From Lineus longissimus (taxonomy: Eukaryota; Nemertea; Pilidiophora; Heteronemertea; Lineidae): a DNA stretch of 64,000 nucleotides. A program made the translations under genes and the position numbers. Under the pieces are notes generated by a model. That model ran no database searches and was not told where the DNA came from. It worked only from the letters and a program-made list of their open reading frames with translations. The stretch lies in the NCBI RefSeq assembly GCF_910592395.1, contig NC_088322.1, forward strand, positions 3,348,001-3,412,000. The letters are read 5' to 3'. Positions 20,761 through 31,973 of this stretch are shown in pieces; position 1 is the stretch's first letter; each line of letters begins with the position of its first letter.

Positions 20761-23700
20761 TAAAACAGCACTTTTCAGTCCCTGGGGCATTTCTGGAAAT
20801 TTCATGCTATAGAGCAATTGGTTCAGCTAAGTGACAAGAACAGTACTATAAGACGGTTTTAAAAAGTTGAAAATTATTTATTTAAATGACATATGAATGG
20901 TTCAGCAGTAATTGGCAGTGTGCATTATGTAATGAAATATGATTTACATAATATAACATTTTTGTGACAAATAGTACAGATGATGGATAAATCGATACAG
21001 TGGATAGCTGTTAGAATATGCAATACATGCAATAGCATTTGTTTTTATTGAGATTTTGCGAGAACCAAGTGGTATTTTGACAAGATAATAGAAAGCCAAT
21101 AACACTACAAGAACATGACTTCAATACATTGACATTGTAGTACTTGGTATACTAAAAATATTCAAAGATGGGTATCTTGAGTTAAAGTACAAGATGTATG
21201 AATGAAGGAGGCACTCTGGTAAGAAATGGTGTCGCTAATGAAAGATTAGAACAGTCCGTCTCAACCTGCCAAGCTCAGAGCGACATGCGCCTGGTTTTGC
21301 TGTGACGGGTCACATATACAAAGTTTACATAAAACAAGATTTGTATGTTTATTTAGGAGGAGTACAAAAGTTGTATATAAAATGCCGACTTCATTATGAT
21401 TTATAGGACACAAAATTTGACATGACAGCATTTTATAAAATATGAATAATCTATAATGAGAATAGTTTTGTAGCACCAATGATTTGAAAATACTGAATTT
21501 ATTTATTGCATGAATAGAACACAAAAAACACGATGATTACATGATTGTCACATGCGTGAAATATATTGTCATGGATGGGCATTGGGAACAAAAAGAATTG
21601 CTGTTATCCGCTGCATTGGTACTGGTAGCGATTGCTTTAGCTGATTTTCAGAAACTGACAGGAATGAGAATGTTGATATAGTGTTGAAAAAATATTTTTA
21701 TAACATACATTGCATTCAAATAACACTAAGAAGTAGACGAGTACTAATTTCGCACACTTGAAAATATTTGGACATTGACTGTCACTGGTAGTGGTAGTAG
21801 AGTAATTACATGCCATCAGCAGCACTAATTCAGACAGTTTTCGCTGTGCTTCAGTAACTGACTGGAATGACTAAGTTTGATTGTGCTGAAATGATACATA
21901 ATAACGTACATTGCATAAACAAAATGATTACAAGATTTGTACTGTCTTGAAATATATGGACAGGGACAGTCACTGGAAGTTTGACATGCCATCAGTTGCA
22001 CTGCTCCCGACAGTTTTCACTGTGCTTCAGTAACTGGCTGGAATGACCAAGTTTGATTGTTCTGTATTTGCCTCCATTTGGATTTTGTGAACAAAAGTTA
22101 CTAACCTTGTGTAATTGAATTGAAGTGTCGAATTCGCCTTGGTCGAAATGATAATACAGTAAATAAATCTATTGAATGTTGCTGAAAAGAAAACACTTAC
22201 TACGTTTGAAGCCATGTACATGATAACACCACCACCACCACCATTATCAATATCATCACAAGTCAACTGGGGAATATGTGTGATATTTGTTCAAAACTTG
22301 CGTATATGGTATTTGCAGGTCTATTGTATTGTAACATATTTTTCACTTTCAAAATTAACTTTTTTACTAGAAATTATGAATCAATACTAACCGTAAGAAG
22401 CGTATGAAATTACAGAAGGCCTTCGTCGAAAAATGTAATGTACTTGTACTCATTCGTGTCATTAAAACTGAAAGCAGCACAGCATAACAGTGAAATTACC
22501 GTGACATCAATGGATGTCAAACTAACGTAGTGACGTAAATTTGAATTCGAAGTGCACAAATTCACAATTAAGGTTTCGAACACATTGAGAACTGAAAAAC
22601 TTCATACAAATGCTTTCACACCAATGATATGATTGTGGCGCTCCTGATGAGGTATCGCCCTCTGCTAAGCAGCTTTGGTCGTAACTAGGGTAAATGTTTT
22701 TTTCAAGTGATATGAGCGATGCAATACCTTAGTTTCCACCAGCGCCACGTAGCAGTCAATGAAGTTGTGCTGGTACTCCATTAACGTCATGCTTCAAATT
22801 TGAAGAAATTAATATTACCTTCATCAAGTACGTAATAATATTACACCAGGCCTTTGTCGAAAATGTAGATCTCGAAGTCTAACTGTAATGAAAGAAAACA
22901 TCAATGTGACAATATGGTCTACTATGTATGAGGGGGAGAACGGGTATTTTCGGGACACTGGGATGGGCCGAAAATAACTCGGGATTCGGGATAGACACCC
23001 TTATTTTAGCGGGATTCGAGACAAGCCGTGTTTTGCGTCACGATTCGGCTAAAATTGCGTATTGGGAAACGGGATAAGCCTTTTTTCCTAACGGGACGTC
23101 GAGACAGTTACCCCCCCTTCCCCGTTCCCACCCTCATGACATGTAGCATTGTTTGTAGGCCTATTGTTACTCACAATCTATTTTTTTGTAATTGATACTG
23201 GTAGTATCAATGTGAAATATGCCACACGTTGGGAGCATGCAAGGCCTAGTACAATACACCATCATCACAATCAAATATTTCAATAATACACTGTCAACGA
23301 GAATGAATGTTCAACCATCAATCACGTGCATTGTAGTAGTGTACATCCCCCATCCCATGACGGCTTGCGCCCCGCTGACACGACGAGCACATGGCTGAGC
23401 CAATCCATCGCCTATACACTACTTTACAAAAATCGACACCTACTGAAACTTTCACTAATTATTCTCGGAAATGTACTTTATCGTTACATCAATAAATGCA
23501 CATTCGAATTTCAAAACTACCACTTATTTTTGCCGTGAAACTGACCTGAGTTATCGAAACACCGTCACTGCGAAAAGAGGAAGAAGCAGGTCCGCATTTA
23601 TCGAAATATTGCTAAATATAATTGTCAAAATGTCGACCAAATTACCAATTAAATCACAATAAACTTATCAAATGTTCACTCATGCCTTTGGGTGAAAAAA

Positions 23701-24566
23701 TACTGATTTTTCAATCATTCTCAATTTTACAAATCACCAATCACAAAAAGAAATAATGATGCAATTACCCAAAATAGATGAGATTTGACCACTGGTATAA
23801 TTCCGCCATCTTGGATATCGGCATCGTCACCACCACTTCAAATTCTAAAGTCTTATTCAGGCCTAATATGTGTCACCTGCTGTGGTAAAATGGCTTGTTT
23901 TATCAATAAATAACAAAATATGATCTTTGTAAATAAAATCGGAGATCTTCTGGTGTGTTTTTATGTGAATTTATTACGAACTATCAATGCAGCGCAGGGC
24001 AGCCATCGTGTTCTCATGCGTAGTGGCGATGCGATAGCCATCCGCGGCACTGCTTTTCAAGATGGTGGCAATTGCCCAGTGCTAGAGGCGTTGTAAGGAA
24101 AATTGAGAGCAGGCCCCTAATGAATGAACTCTCAACGATATCGATATATTTTCGTAATTCCAGCACAACTGTTCACCAATGAACGTCCACCGACAATCCC
24201 ACTTAACGAATATTAATATCAATTCATATCATGTATCTTAAAACGCGTTTATTTCATTTTAAAAAGAGTTATCGAGTGAACGATGACCTCCTACCGTACC
24301 CTCGAAATAAACAGCCAAAATGACCACAAAAACACCTTTTTAGAAAAAAACAGCGATTTTTACGAAATAAATGTCATCAGAGACGAAACTAGACACTAAT
24401 TTAGCTAGGTATGCACAGTAATAGTACCTGAAGTGATCGATTTCAAGGAGAAAATACACTGAAAACAACTTTTCAGGAACAGAAATAAGATCACATTGTG
24501 AATAACAAATGCGAACAAACTAATACCAACTACTAATAATGGTACGTAGTAATATTCGTTAAAATT

Positions 24567-24692
24567 TTAAAAAATTTCAATTTCTTGATTTTTTTTCTTT
24601 CCTTTATTCATTTTTCCCATCTTCTTACCCCATTCAACACGTTTAGGATTTTTAGGCTTTTCATTATTTGTAATTTCATCTTCTTTTTCCAT
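24567..24692 (-). pseudogene. basic Polinton protein, N-terminal 41 aa, truncated by insertion
   Basis: Very Lys-rich (NPKRVEWGKKMGKMNKGKKK). Short basic proteins with an NPKRV(E)xGKK core recur in Polintons and may bind DNA; that role is inference. The start is in AATAAATAAATGG. It stops at the boundary of the 4.6 kb insertion. The tail is perhaps at 19832-19920. Confidence 0.5.
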
Positions 24693-24853
24693 TTATTTAT
24701 TAATAAAAATAATATTTCATTATTAAAGTCATTATAAAAGTTACTTTAATAGTTCTATTATCCCATTATTAAAGTTACTTTTGTTTCATTATTAAAGTTA
24801 CTTTTTTTTCATTATCATAGATCTCTATCTAATACATTTTTCAATTATAAAAA
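24693..24853. promoter_or_regulatory. bidirectional intergenic region with AAAGTTACTTT repeats
   Basis: Separates a minus-strand and a plus-strand Polinton gene. Four or so copies of CATTATTAAAGTTACTTT-like words precede the plus-strand HNH gene. A promoter role is inferred from position. Confidence 0.4.
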
Positions 24854-25462
24854 ATGAATTCTTTAATCAAAACTTGTAGTAAATGTGAGATAGAAAAAAT
24901 AATGAGTGATTTTTACATCAGATCTTCTTCTTACGATTTTCATCAAATGCATTGTAAATATTGTAAAAAAAAACAAAGCAAAGATCGTTATCGAGAAAAT
25001 CCTGAATATAACAATACATATGTCAAACAAAATCCCGATAAAATCAGGAAATATCAAAATACATATGTACAAAATAAAATCAAAAGAAATGTATGTTTTA
25101 AAAAAGCTCATAATTTGACAATACTATTATCACAATGTCTCAAAAAGAAACAGAAAACATCAATTATTGAACAATATCTAGGTTGTAAGTTGAAATTTTT
25201 ATATGATTGGCTAGAATACACAGCAGGACCTGATTTCAACTGGAGTCAATATGGATCAATTTATACTGTAGACCATTGCACTCCTAAATCATTTTATAAT
25301 CATGAAAATGAAAATCAGATAAGACAATGTTGGCACTGGAAAAATTTACGATTAATCACGAAAGAAGAAAATATGAAAAAGGGAAACAAAATTGATCTTG
25401 ATATATTTTATGAAAATGCATCTTTAGCTGAAGATTTTTTAGAACAATTTGAAATATTATAA
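24854..25462 (+). CDS. Polinton HNH-type endonuclease with N-terminal zinc finger, 202 aa
   Basis: The N-terminus has two Cys pairs (CSKCE at about 9-12 and CKYCKK at about 35-40) forming a likely zinc finger. The C-terminal half has an HNH-like pattern: VDHCTPKSF near residue 142, a Trp-rich stretch and NLRLITKEENMKKGNKID near 165-185. HNH nucleases of this form nick or cut DNA; in mobile elements they act in homing or genome processing, and the role here is unknown. It is on the plus strand, 56 bp before the zinc-ribbon gene. The start context is AAAAATG, not AATAAATG. A diverged paralogue lies at 35483-36032. Confidence 0.7.
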   Translation: MNSLIKTCSKCEIEKIMSDFYIRSSSYDFHQMHCKYCKKKQSKDRYRENPEYNNTYVKQNPDKIRKYQNTYVQNKIKRNVCFKKAHNLTILLSQCLKKKQKTSIIEQYLGCKLKFLYDWLEYTAGPDFNWSQYGSIYTVDHCTPKSFYNHENENQIRQCWHWKNLRLITKEENMKKGNKIDLDIFYENASLAEDFLEQFEIL

Positions 25463-25517
25463 GTTCTTTGAACACTTTAATAGTTATTTTAATTTAATTA
25501 TTTTATTATGAAATAAA

Positions 25518-26108
25518 ATGATAATAGAATTCCACTCACTTGAGGAAATACCTATAAAAATGTTAGAAAAAATTAAAGAGTGTTCAGAATTAGAACAATT
25601 TTTTTATGAAATAAAATTATTAGAATGTGAAAAATTAATCGATAAAATCAAAATGATCTGTGACTATGTTGATTTAAAATGTATGCATTGGATCTGTATC
25701 GATTGTTTTGGTAATGACTATGGAATCAGTAAGAGTAAAGTAGTTTGCAACCGATGTGGTACGGTGGATGATGGAAATATAGTTTGGACAAATAATATTT
25801 ATTATCCACCAACTTTTGTATCACATTATGGACTTCAGTCAACTCATGTTTTTCGAAAAAATACAAGATTAGAATCATTTGAAAAATTATTAATGGAAAA
25901 AATTATCTCATATGATATTAGAATCATGATGATACGTGATTTTAAAAAGTTAGAGAGTAAATTTGACACAATGAAAGATATTCATAAAAGGAAGAATTTT
26001 TTCATGAGCAAAATTGTTTTAGCTAGATTAATGGAACATCACAATTTAGTAGAAAAAAGTGAGAAAAAACAATATGCAATGTTTGATCAATTACAATGGC
26101 CATCTTAG
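25518..26108 (+). CDS. Polinton zinc-ribbon protein, possible VLTF3-like late transcription factor, 196 aa
   Basis: After an N-terminal helical region, residues 58-80 form a four-Cys ribbon (ICIDC then VVCNRCGTV). Downstream are STHVFRKNTRLESFEKLL (about 110-128) and HKRKNFFMSKIVLARLMEHHNL, ending in an aromatic MFDQLQW. The order of ribbon, Arg/Asn/aromatic helix, second basic helix and Phe/Trp-containing end is what I recall of poxvirus and giant-virus VLTF3 proteins, which switch on late genes. This is by-eye resemblance. The gene follows the HNH gene on the plus strand and starts AAAATG. Confidence 0.45.
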   Translation: MIIEFHSLEEIPIKMLEKIKECSELEQFFYEIKLLECEKLIDKIKMICDYVDLKCMHWICIDCFGNDYGISKSKVVCNRCGTVDDGNIVWTNNIYYPPTFVSHYGLQSTHVFRKNTRLESFEKLLMEKIISYDIRIMMIRDFKKLESKFDTMKDIHKRKNFFMSKIVLARLMEHHNLVEKSEKKQYAMFDQLQWPS

Positions 26109-26138
26109 ACTTTATAAAAGCAAAAACTCTTATAAAAT

Positions 26139-26567
26139 TTAAGATTCTTTTGCATCTAGTTCTTCAGTTTTAGACTGAACGGCAGCTTCAGCTGTGTTGG
26201 ATACTATCGAACCAACAGCTAAGAGTGTAGGATTCATAAACTGTCCAAGTTGTTTTTTAATCTCACTGTTTATAATGATATTATTATTTAATTTTTCATG
26301 TAACTTTTTTTGATTTAAATTTGGAAACATATATCTAAGTGATTGAGTATAACCAAATAGTAAATTTGAAACTAATTCATCTGCAATTTGCGTATTATAT
26401 CTTGATTGATATTCTGCATACATTTTTTCAAGATATTTCTCGCTTGCATTTTTAATTGTCATTTCAGAAGCTTTCATATTTAATTTTGTTAAAAGTCCAC
26501 TTTGGTAATGTGTCAAAAGTTCTGAACGGTAATTGACATTTGTTATTTCATCATATTCATCTTCCAT
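26139..26567 (-). CDS. Polinton hypothetical protein, 142 aa
   Basis: Not recognised. Predominantly helical and polar. A semi-hydrophobic stretch lies near residues 113-130 (NPTLLAVGSIVSNTAEAAV). It directly follows the ATPase gene on the same strand, seven bases downstream of its stop, which suggests a packaging or virion context by neighbourhood only. AATAAATG lies four bases before the ATG used here. Confidence 0.45.
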   Translation of the reverse strand: MEDEYDEITNVNYRSELLTHYQSGLLTKLNMKASEMTIKNASEKYLEKMYAEYQSRYNTQIADELVSNLLFGYTQSLRYMFPNLNQKKLHEKLNNNIIINSEIKKQLGQFMNPTLLAVGSIVSNTAEAAVQSKTEELDAKES

Positions 26568-26574
26568 TCATTTA

Positions 26575-27188
26575 TTATAAAATTTTGAAATCAAAAGGAA
26601 TTTTTCTGCGTAACAAAAGACGTTTACCTTGGTCAATCTGCACAGTCGCTGCATCTTTTTTGCTATTTGGAATACATCGATTCTCTTTAAATATTTGGTC
26701 GATAGATAATTGGTCATTTAAAGTATGAATCGCCATATGCTTAGAATTTTCTCTAAAATCTTTACAAATCGCATTGTATTTTTGAGTCAAAAGCCATACT
26801 GATATGCCAAAATGCCTACCACTAAAAGCTAATTCTGTAAGCTTAGTTGATTTGTTTTTTGCATCCCAAAGGTTAGCACAGTCATCAATAATAAATAATG
26901 TTTGAGACTCTTGAGATTTAAATTCATTTATAGCATCTTCTAAGCAAGAATTTAAATTAGATTGTACTAATTTAGGTGGATATATATAAATATTTTTATC
27001 ATTTTTAATCCAATTACGATCTTGATAAGTTTTATTCATTTCCATTGTTGAGCAGAATATAACAATATCATTCAATATTTTTTTCGAAATTCGTGCTCAA
27101 GAAGATCTAGTATGAAGTATGTCTTTCCACAATCAGTCATCCCAACCACTAGCATATTAAAAGGTATATCACAATAAAAATTATTCAT
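26575..27188 (-). pseudogene. Polinton genome-packaging ATPase (FtsK/HerA type), frameshifted
   Basis: The N-terminal part (27188 back to about 27084) carries the Walker A loop GMTDCGKT. The remainder (27075-26575) carries Walker B TLFIIDDCA followed by ELAFSGRHFGISVWLLTQKY, the usual sensor segment. The two lie in different frames, separated by a slip in the T run 27078-27084. The total is about 204 aa, normal for A32-like packaging ATPases of Polintons, which pump DNA into the capsid. The start is in AAATAAATG. It lies between the capsid gene and the 142-aa gene. Confidence 0.85.
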
Positions 27189-27204
27189 TTATTTTTGAAA
27201 TAAT

Positions 27205-28439
27205 TTAATGAACAATTCCCGTTAGTCGTTTATTCTCCATCCCAATCAAACCATCTGCTACACTGTACACCAACATATCATATTCAGTTTCAGAACTTCT
27301 TGCCAGTTCCAATTGCAATCCATGTTTGATATTTGACATAGCAGTTCCAGATCCATGAATGTCATTATCTTCAGTCGATCGAAGATCGATCCAGAGTGCA
27401 AATTTTTCATCGCCATAATATTTCTCAATAGTCATCATGCTGTTATTGTATGCTTTCATTTCTTCAGTCATGAAAAGTTTTTTAATCTCATCAGATTGAT
27501 TATACGCTTTCATTCCAGACTTATATATACAGTGAGAAATACCTTCAGATGTTATAGTCACATTTGTAATATCTGGAATTTGATTACTAGTTTTCTCAGA
27601 GTCATAGTCAGAAGCGCTTTTTGGAAAAAATAGTAGAATTCCTTTCGTTGAAGCGCGATTTACATCTACATTGATATTAACTCGCTTTTTTGTTCCAATA
27701 GCCTCAGTTTTCAATAAATGGGTTCTTCATATAAGAACCTCATGTCAGAATACAAAGATTCAATTGTATCAGTAAGTTCTGGAGAGTAAATTGTTTCATA
27801 TTCAAGTTGAATGTCAGTGACAGAATGTGTTTTAGTAGTTGCTGTTCCTGCTACTACAAATTTTGCATCATTGAATTTCATATTATATTCAATTGACTCT
27901 AAAATAGCTGAAGGATAAAATGGAAGAAAATCATCAAAGATTTCTGACTCAACTGGAATACAATATCGTTCACCAAATGCAGTAACTAAGGAATCTTTCT
28001 TATTTGCACCTTGTCTTTGATTTTTGTCAACTCCTTGTTGGACACGACTTTTTCTCTGTTCATCTGTTAACCAAAAATCCTTAAATGTATTATAGATATA
28101 TGCTTTGTCAATTTCATTCATAGTTTTTCCTCCTAATTTCATTGTAATTCTATCAACAAGATTTCTCCCAACATTTGCAACAAATGCTGCAGTCGCTGCA
28201 TTTGCTGCATTACTTACCTTTGAAGTTGTTGATAATTTAAATGTGAGTTTTATACTTTTTGGAACAATAACTTGTCCTTTTTCAAGTTGAGGAATTTTTA
28301 CATATGATGTTTCTCCAGGATTTACTGAATTTGGATTATGTGTAATTACCTCATAATTTATTTTGGCTTTCAAGCCTTTTGCTATTTTATTTGATCTCCA
28401 GGGATCCAAATATTTTCCAAACGAAGTATCACTTGTCAT
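27205..28439 (-). pseudogene. Polinton major capsid protein, one frameshift
   Basis: The N-terminal frame (28439-27711, 242 aa) contains HNPNSVNPGETSYVKIP, VGRNLVDRITMKLGGKT and later FYPSAILESIEYNMKF and DIQLEYETIYS. The C-terminal frame (27714-27205) contains NINVDVNRASTKGILLFF, EKYYGDEKFALWIDLRS and HGSGTAMSNIKHGLQLEL. Together they match, in order, the double-jelly-roll capsid proteins of invertebrate Polintons (about 410 aa here). The frames meet at about 27711-27714, separated by a single-base indel. The product would form the hexameric capsomers. The start is in TATATAAATAAATGA, a full TATA-like plus TAAATG context. Confidence 0.85.
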
Positions 28440-28470
28440 TTATTTATATAAAAAATTTAAAATAAAATAA

Positions 28471-28731
28471 ATGACTAACATATGTAATATACAATTTACT
28501 CCATCAAGTGATAAAAATATTAAAGAACAACCGGAAGATATAGATAAAAGAATACAAGGAAATACAGATAACATCAAAAATTTAAAAGATGAAATTAATG
28601 AGAATTTTACAAAGTTGCGAAGTTGGTTAGAAAGACTAGGAGAATATCTTTATGATAAATTAACTAGAAGAAAATGGAAAAATATTCCTGAAAATATACG
28701 TACAATTCCTTCTTTAAAGATTGAGGTGTAA
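28471..28731 (+). CDS. small coiled-coil protein, 86 aa
   Basis: Unrecognised. A helical heptad-like stretch covers residues 19-65 (IQGNTDNIKNLKDEINENF), with a basic C-terminus. It is on the plus strand, divergent from the capsid gene across a 31-bp spacer with AATAAATG on both sides. Confidence 0.45.
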   Translation: MTNICNIQFTPSSDKNIKEQPEDIDKRIQGNTDNIKNLKDEINENFTKLRSWLERLGEYLYDKLTRRKWKNIPENIRTIPSLKIEV

Positions 28732-28763
28732 AATCTTTATAGAATAAAAATTCTATAAAAATC

Positions 28764-29780
28764 TTACTTCTTTCTCAATCTTGATTCAATGATATTTTCA
28801 GAATCTAATCCTTCCTTGTGTTTGATTATTTTTTCAATATTTACCTCTTTTTCAACTTTATCAACACTCGCTGCGCTCGTCGCTAGCGCTGGATCTTCTT
28901 CTACTTTTACAATTTTTTGTAAAGGGTCTAATCTGACTCTAGAATCATCATTCAAAATAGCATGAATTCCTTCAATATTCTTAATTGTATATGTCCTGTT
29001 TGACCAAATTTGCTTGTATCCTTTCGTAAATATAGGTTTCTTTAATTTCTTTCTAATTAGGTCGTCAATCTTAAATTTATTTTCAACTGGCATACTTTTT
29101 TCTGTATTTAATTCAACTAATTCCGCAGAATGTATATTAGCTTCATTTGGACTGAAGTCTAAAATGCCAGAATGAGGTATCTCATTGTATGCAGTAATGT
29201 AATCTTGCAATGTATCAGCCCATTTGACAGTATTTTTCTCAGTGAAATCTTTGAAAATAATTTCTTTGATTGTTCTAGATAATCTATCAATTAAACCTAA
29301 TGCATTATGATCTCCAATATCAACTGTATCATGTTTTATTTCTAACTCTTTGAATAATTCTTGCATTGGTTTATTCAGAAATTCATTTCCTGAATCTGTA
29401 ATAATAAGTGTGATTGGACCTGAATCGTTATACATTTGTTCAAATCCATGTTTTACTTCAAATTTTGTTTTATTTTTCAATTTTTCTGCATATGCTTTTC
29501 TTGTGAAAGTGTCAATTGCTATTAAAATCCATTTGTAACCTTTATTTTGTCTTGAACAATTTGACATATCTAACAAATCCATAAACCAAAGAGCATTTTC
29601 ACGATAGGCTATTATATGACCTTGGATTTTATTGTTTTGCTTTTTGTGAAGTTGGTAGCTTTTCTGAGATTTTACAAATTGATCAATTTGTTCAAATTTT
29701 ATCTCTGGATTAATTTTTTTCATTATTTTATAAAATTTCATTGTACTAGGATACTTATATTTTTCATATGCTTCATTCAT
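28764..29780 (-). CDS. Polinton integrase, 338 aa
   Basis: Retroviral-type integrase core with catalytic Asp in WFMDLLDM (about residue 68) and Asp in ITDSGNEF (about 129). The third acidic position lies in the segment DHNALGLIDRLSRTIK (about 155-170), where Asp stands where Glu is found in retroviruses. A long basic C-terminal region (about 235-290) with KGYKQIWSNRTYTIKNI suggests an SH3- or chromo-like DNA-binding fold. It is one of the few long Polinton genes here without a frameshift. It performs insertion of element DNA and makes the six-base duplication seen at the ends. The start is in AATAAATGAATGA. Confidence 0.88.
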   Translation of the reverse strand: MNEAYEKYKYPSTMKFYKIMKKINPEIKFEQIDQFVKSQKSYQLHKKQNNKIQGHIIAYRENALWFMDLLDMSNCSRQNKGYKWILIAIDTFTRKAYAEKLKNKTKFEVKHGFEQMYNDSGPITLIITDSGNEFLNKPMQELFKELEIKHDTVDIGDHNALGLIDRLSRTIKEIIFKDFTEKNTVKWADTLQDYITAYNEIPHSGILDFSPNEANIHSAELVELNTEKSMPVENKFKIDDLIRKKLKKPIFTKGYKQIWSNRTYTIKNIEGIHAILNDDSRVRLDPLQKIVKVEEDPALATSAASVDKVEKEVNIEKIIKHKEGLDSENIIESRLRKK

Positions 29781-29788
29781 TTATTTTA

Positions 29789-31030
29789 TAAAATCATTTC
29801 TACCAGCATTCCAGCTGCAATAAGTCCTACAGTAAGATTTAAATGACTCTCTTTTTTAATTTCATAAGATGTACTTTTTGGAATTATTTTTTTTATTTCA
29901 TGAGGTATACTATTACTTTTTTTGGAATGCTTCGTTTTTTCCTAACATTGATGTTATCATTTATATCAAATTTCATATTTGAATTTGCAGTCAGAAGTGC
30001 ATTATTATATCCATCAGTTATCCCCATATGTAATCTCATATCAGATGGAATTAATTGCAAATCTGATCCAATAGCAAAATCCAACCTACTTCCTACTTTT
30101 TCCACTAAAGTTGTATACGATTTTTTTGAGCGTATAAGCAAACTTGCATTTTGGAATGTTTTTATTGAATCTACTAATGTTTGTCTCTCAATTGCATCTT
30201 CTACTAATGTATGAAATGTATGTTTTTGTGAATCAAATGCTAATCCTGTATCTCCTATAATATCATGTCTAATCATAGCTTGTGCACCAAGAATACAATA
30301 TACATAGGTTCGAATTGACTCATTTATTCTAACAATTCCTTCATGTGTTAAGCCTTTTCCATAAATTGGAATATAAGTTTTCCAGTCATCTGAATGTAGA
30401 AATGTCAATTTGTCTGTAGGTAGTCTATGTCTCATCTCTGCATAATGTATTCCATCTGCATAAAATGGGAAATTGAAAGGTTCTGATAAGTAATACCTTC
30501 CATCCATTGTAATATCAATAAGTTTTATTTTTCCATGAGTAAAATAATTAAAATCTAAATTTGTATTGAATTCAAGCTTTAATTTTTCATAAGCTTGCTT
30601 ATTATATGAATTATTTTTTTCATTAAAATCGTTATCTCCAGGTAATGGAATTTTTAATTCGTGCAAAATTTTTCTAATCGTGAAAAATAGATGAAATTGA
30701 AAAATACTTTTGACTAACGGATGACTGTTAGAAATGTGATCATTCCAACTAACTCCACAACCACTTGTTGCACAATATAGTGCAAATTTTAATTGGCTGT
30801 TCCAGTTTTTTATTGTACAATCACTTATATAGGTTTGTACTTGTTTATAGCTAGTAAAGCTTAAAGGACTCTTTGACTCAAAATTTAAATTTGTATTGAT
30901 TTTAAAATTTTGGTTTGAATTTACTGATATATTCAATATCTTTAAAAAAATCATTCGAAATTTCATTTTCTTTAAATTCTAATGGATAATATACATCAGA
31001 ATTAAATTTATTGTAATTTGGAAAACTCAT
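29789..31030 (-). pseudogene. Polinton conserved structural-type protein (about 410 aa), two frameshifts
   Basis: The main open part (29893-30966) includes KFALYCATSGCGVSWNDH, LPGDNDFNEKNNSYNKQAYE, RINESIRTYVYCILGAQA and DMRLHMGITDGYNN. I recognise this run of motifs as a recurrent Polinton protein of unassigned function. The true start is at 31030 in TATATAAATAAATGAG. A slip near 30905 separates the first 42 codons, and another near 29925 separates a C-terminal tail ending in a hydrophobic helix (LTVGLIAAGMLVEMIL). Being membrane-anchored and next to the integrase, it may be a virion or vertex protein; that is inference. Confidence 0.65.
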
Positions 31031-31490
31031 TTATTTATATAATTCATTTATTTATTATAAATATCCTAACGCTTTAGTAGTTATTCCATCTTTTAAAATA
31101 ATCCTTTTATCGTCATTTGCATCAAGTGCTACTTTTGTTATCTTTTCAGTATATAGTTGATGACTTCTTGACCTAAATACATTCATCTGCTTTTCTACTG
31201 GAATTTTATCAAGTAGTACTTTTTATACTCTCCAAATGTTATTTCATTTTTTACAACTTGCTTCTTAACTCCCTTGCACTTTTTGACTTCATCTTTGTCA
31301 GTAATGTATGAATATAATTTTGACCGAATGCTATGAATTCAGATATTTCATTTCCTACCTCCTCATCTTTAAATTTCCCATTCTAAAAGGCCTTAGTCAC
31401 AGTATATCATTGTTTCTAATACAAAATACATTACGCCTCGTTTTGATCGGAGCGGTCTTGGTATCGTAACCAATGACCGCCTGGGTAGGT

Positions 31491-31497
31491 ATAAAAT
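31491..31497 (+). promoter_or_regulatory. candidate TATA box with upstream CCAAT
   Basis: TATAAAA lies about 67 bases before the ATG at 31558, with CCAAT about 20 bases upstream of it. The spacing suits a Pol II promoter. Sequence reading only. Confidence 0.45.
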
Positions 31498-31557
31498 TCT
31501 GAATTTTAGCAGACGAATTATTTTCACCAAGAAGCAACGACTCAGCCCCACAAAACA

Positions 31558-31821
31558 ATGTCAAGAACACGAGATTTTGAAGTATTACCTGATATTGGGA
31601 TTTGTGAAGTAGGGAGGATACCCGAGGACTCTTTCGAGGTCGTCAGTCAGGATTCAGAAGAGGTCAAAGACGAGGAAATGGTAGAAATCACGACACTTGA
31701 CTGGGAATTCCCTTGCTGCGTGACGTCATCTTCACAAGCAACAATATGGCGGAGTTCCGGACACCAGGCTGGATCATTCTTTGACGAAAACGGACGAATA
31801 TACCTTTCAAATCGTATTTAA
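31558..31821 (+). CDS. hypothetical acidic protein, 87 aa, inside the PolB insertion
   Basis: Opens after a TATA-containing leader with MSRTRDFEVLPDIG. Acidic through residue 50 (SEEVKDEEMVE), then Ser/Thr-rich. No family recognised. Its opposite orientation to PolB, its own TATA/CCAAT signals and higher GC mark it as foreign to the Polinton. It could be a captured host or viral 5' gene part rather than a complete gene. Confidence 0.4.
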   Translation: MSRTRDFEVLPDIGICEVGRIPEDSFEVVSQDSEEVKDEEMVEITTLDWEFPCCVTSSSQATIWRSSGHQAGSFFDENGRIYLSNRI

Positions 31822-31854
31822 TTTGTTTAATTTTGAAACCTTTTAGAATAGAAA

Positions 31855-31973
31855 TTAATACCTCGCTGTCGGTCATTGGTTGTATAATCAAGCGCCGAGG
31901 GTTTTGGAAGTAATTTGAGGTCTACCCGAGCGGTCTTGATTATACAACCAATGACCGCCAGCTCGGTATTAAT
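31855..31973. repeat. long hairpin with CCAATGACCGC arms
   Basis: 31855-31905 and 31926-31973 are near-complementary over about 45 bases (AATTAATACC(T/G) at the outer edges, TTGTATAATCAAG inside). Confidence 0.75.

Larger units (their letters stand above)
19921..24560. other. 4.6 kb insertion without recognisable genes
   Basis: Only short shadow ORFs. It holds two diverged copies of a pogo-like MITE or duplication (about 20150-20345 and 20535-20760, each with TATACAGTGGA, GGACA and TTCCAAATTGG words). A tandem duplication of about 175 bp lies at 21805-21890 and 21975-22060, and a partly repeated GGCCTT(C/T)GTCGAAAA word at 22420 and 22845. A GGGATTCGGG-rich stretch lies at 22930-23100. Base composition is less AT-rich than the Polinton. 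The ends and target duplication were not found. Confidence 0.5.

Noticed and set aside
31558-31821. Histone-type gene behind the CCAAT/TATA signals
   Set aside because: The translated product has no histone-like sequence.
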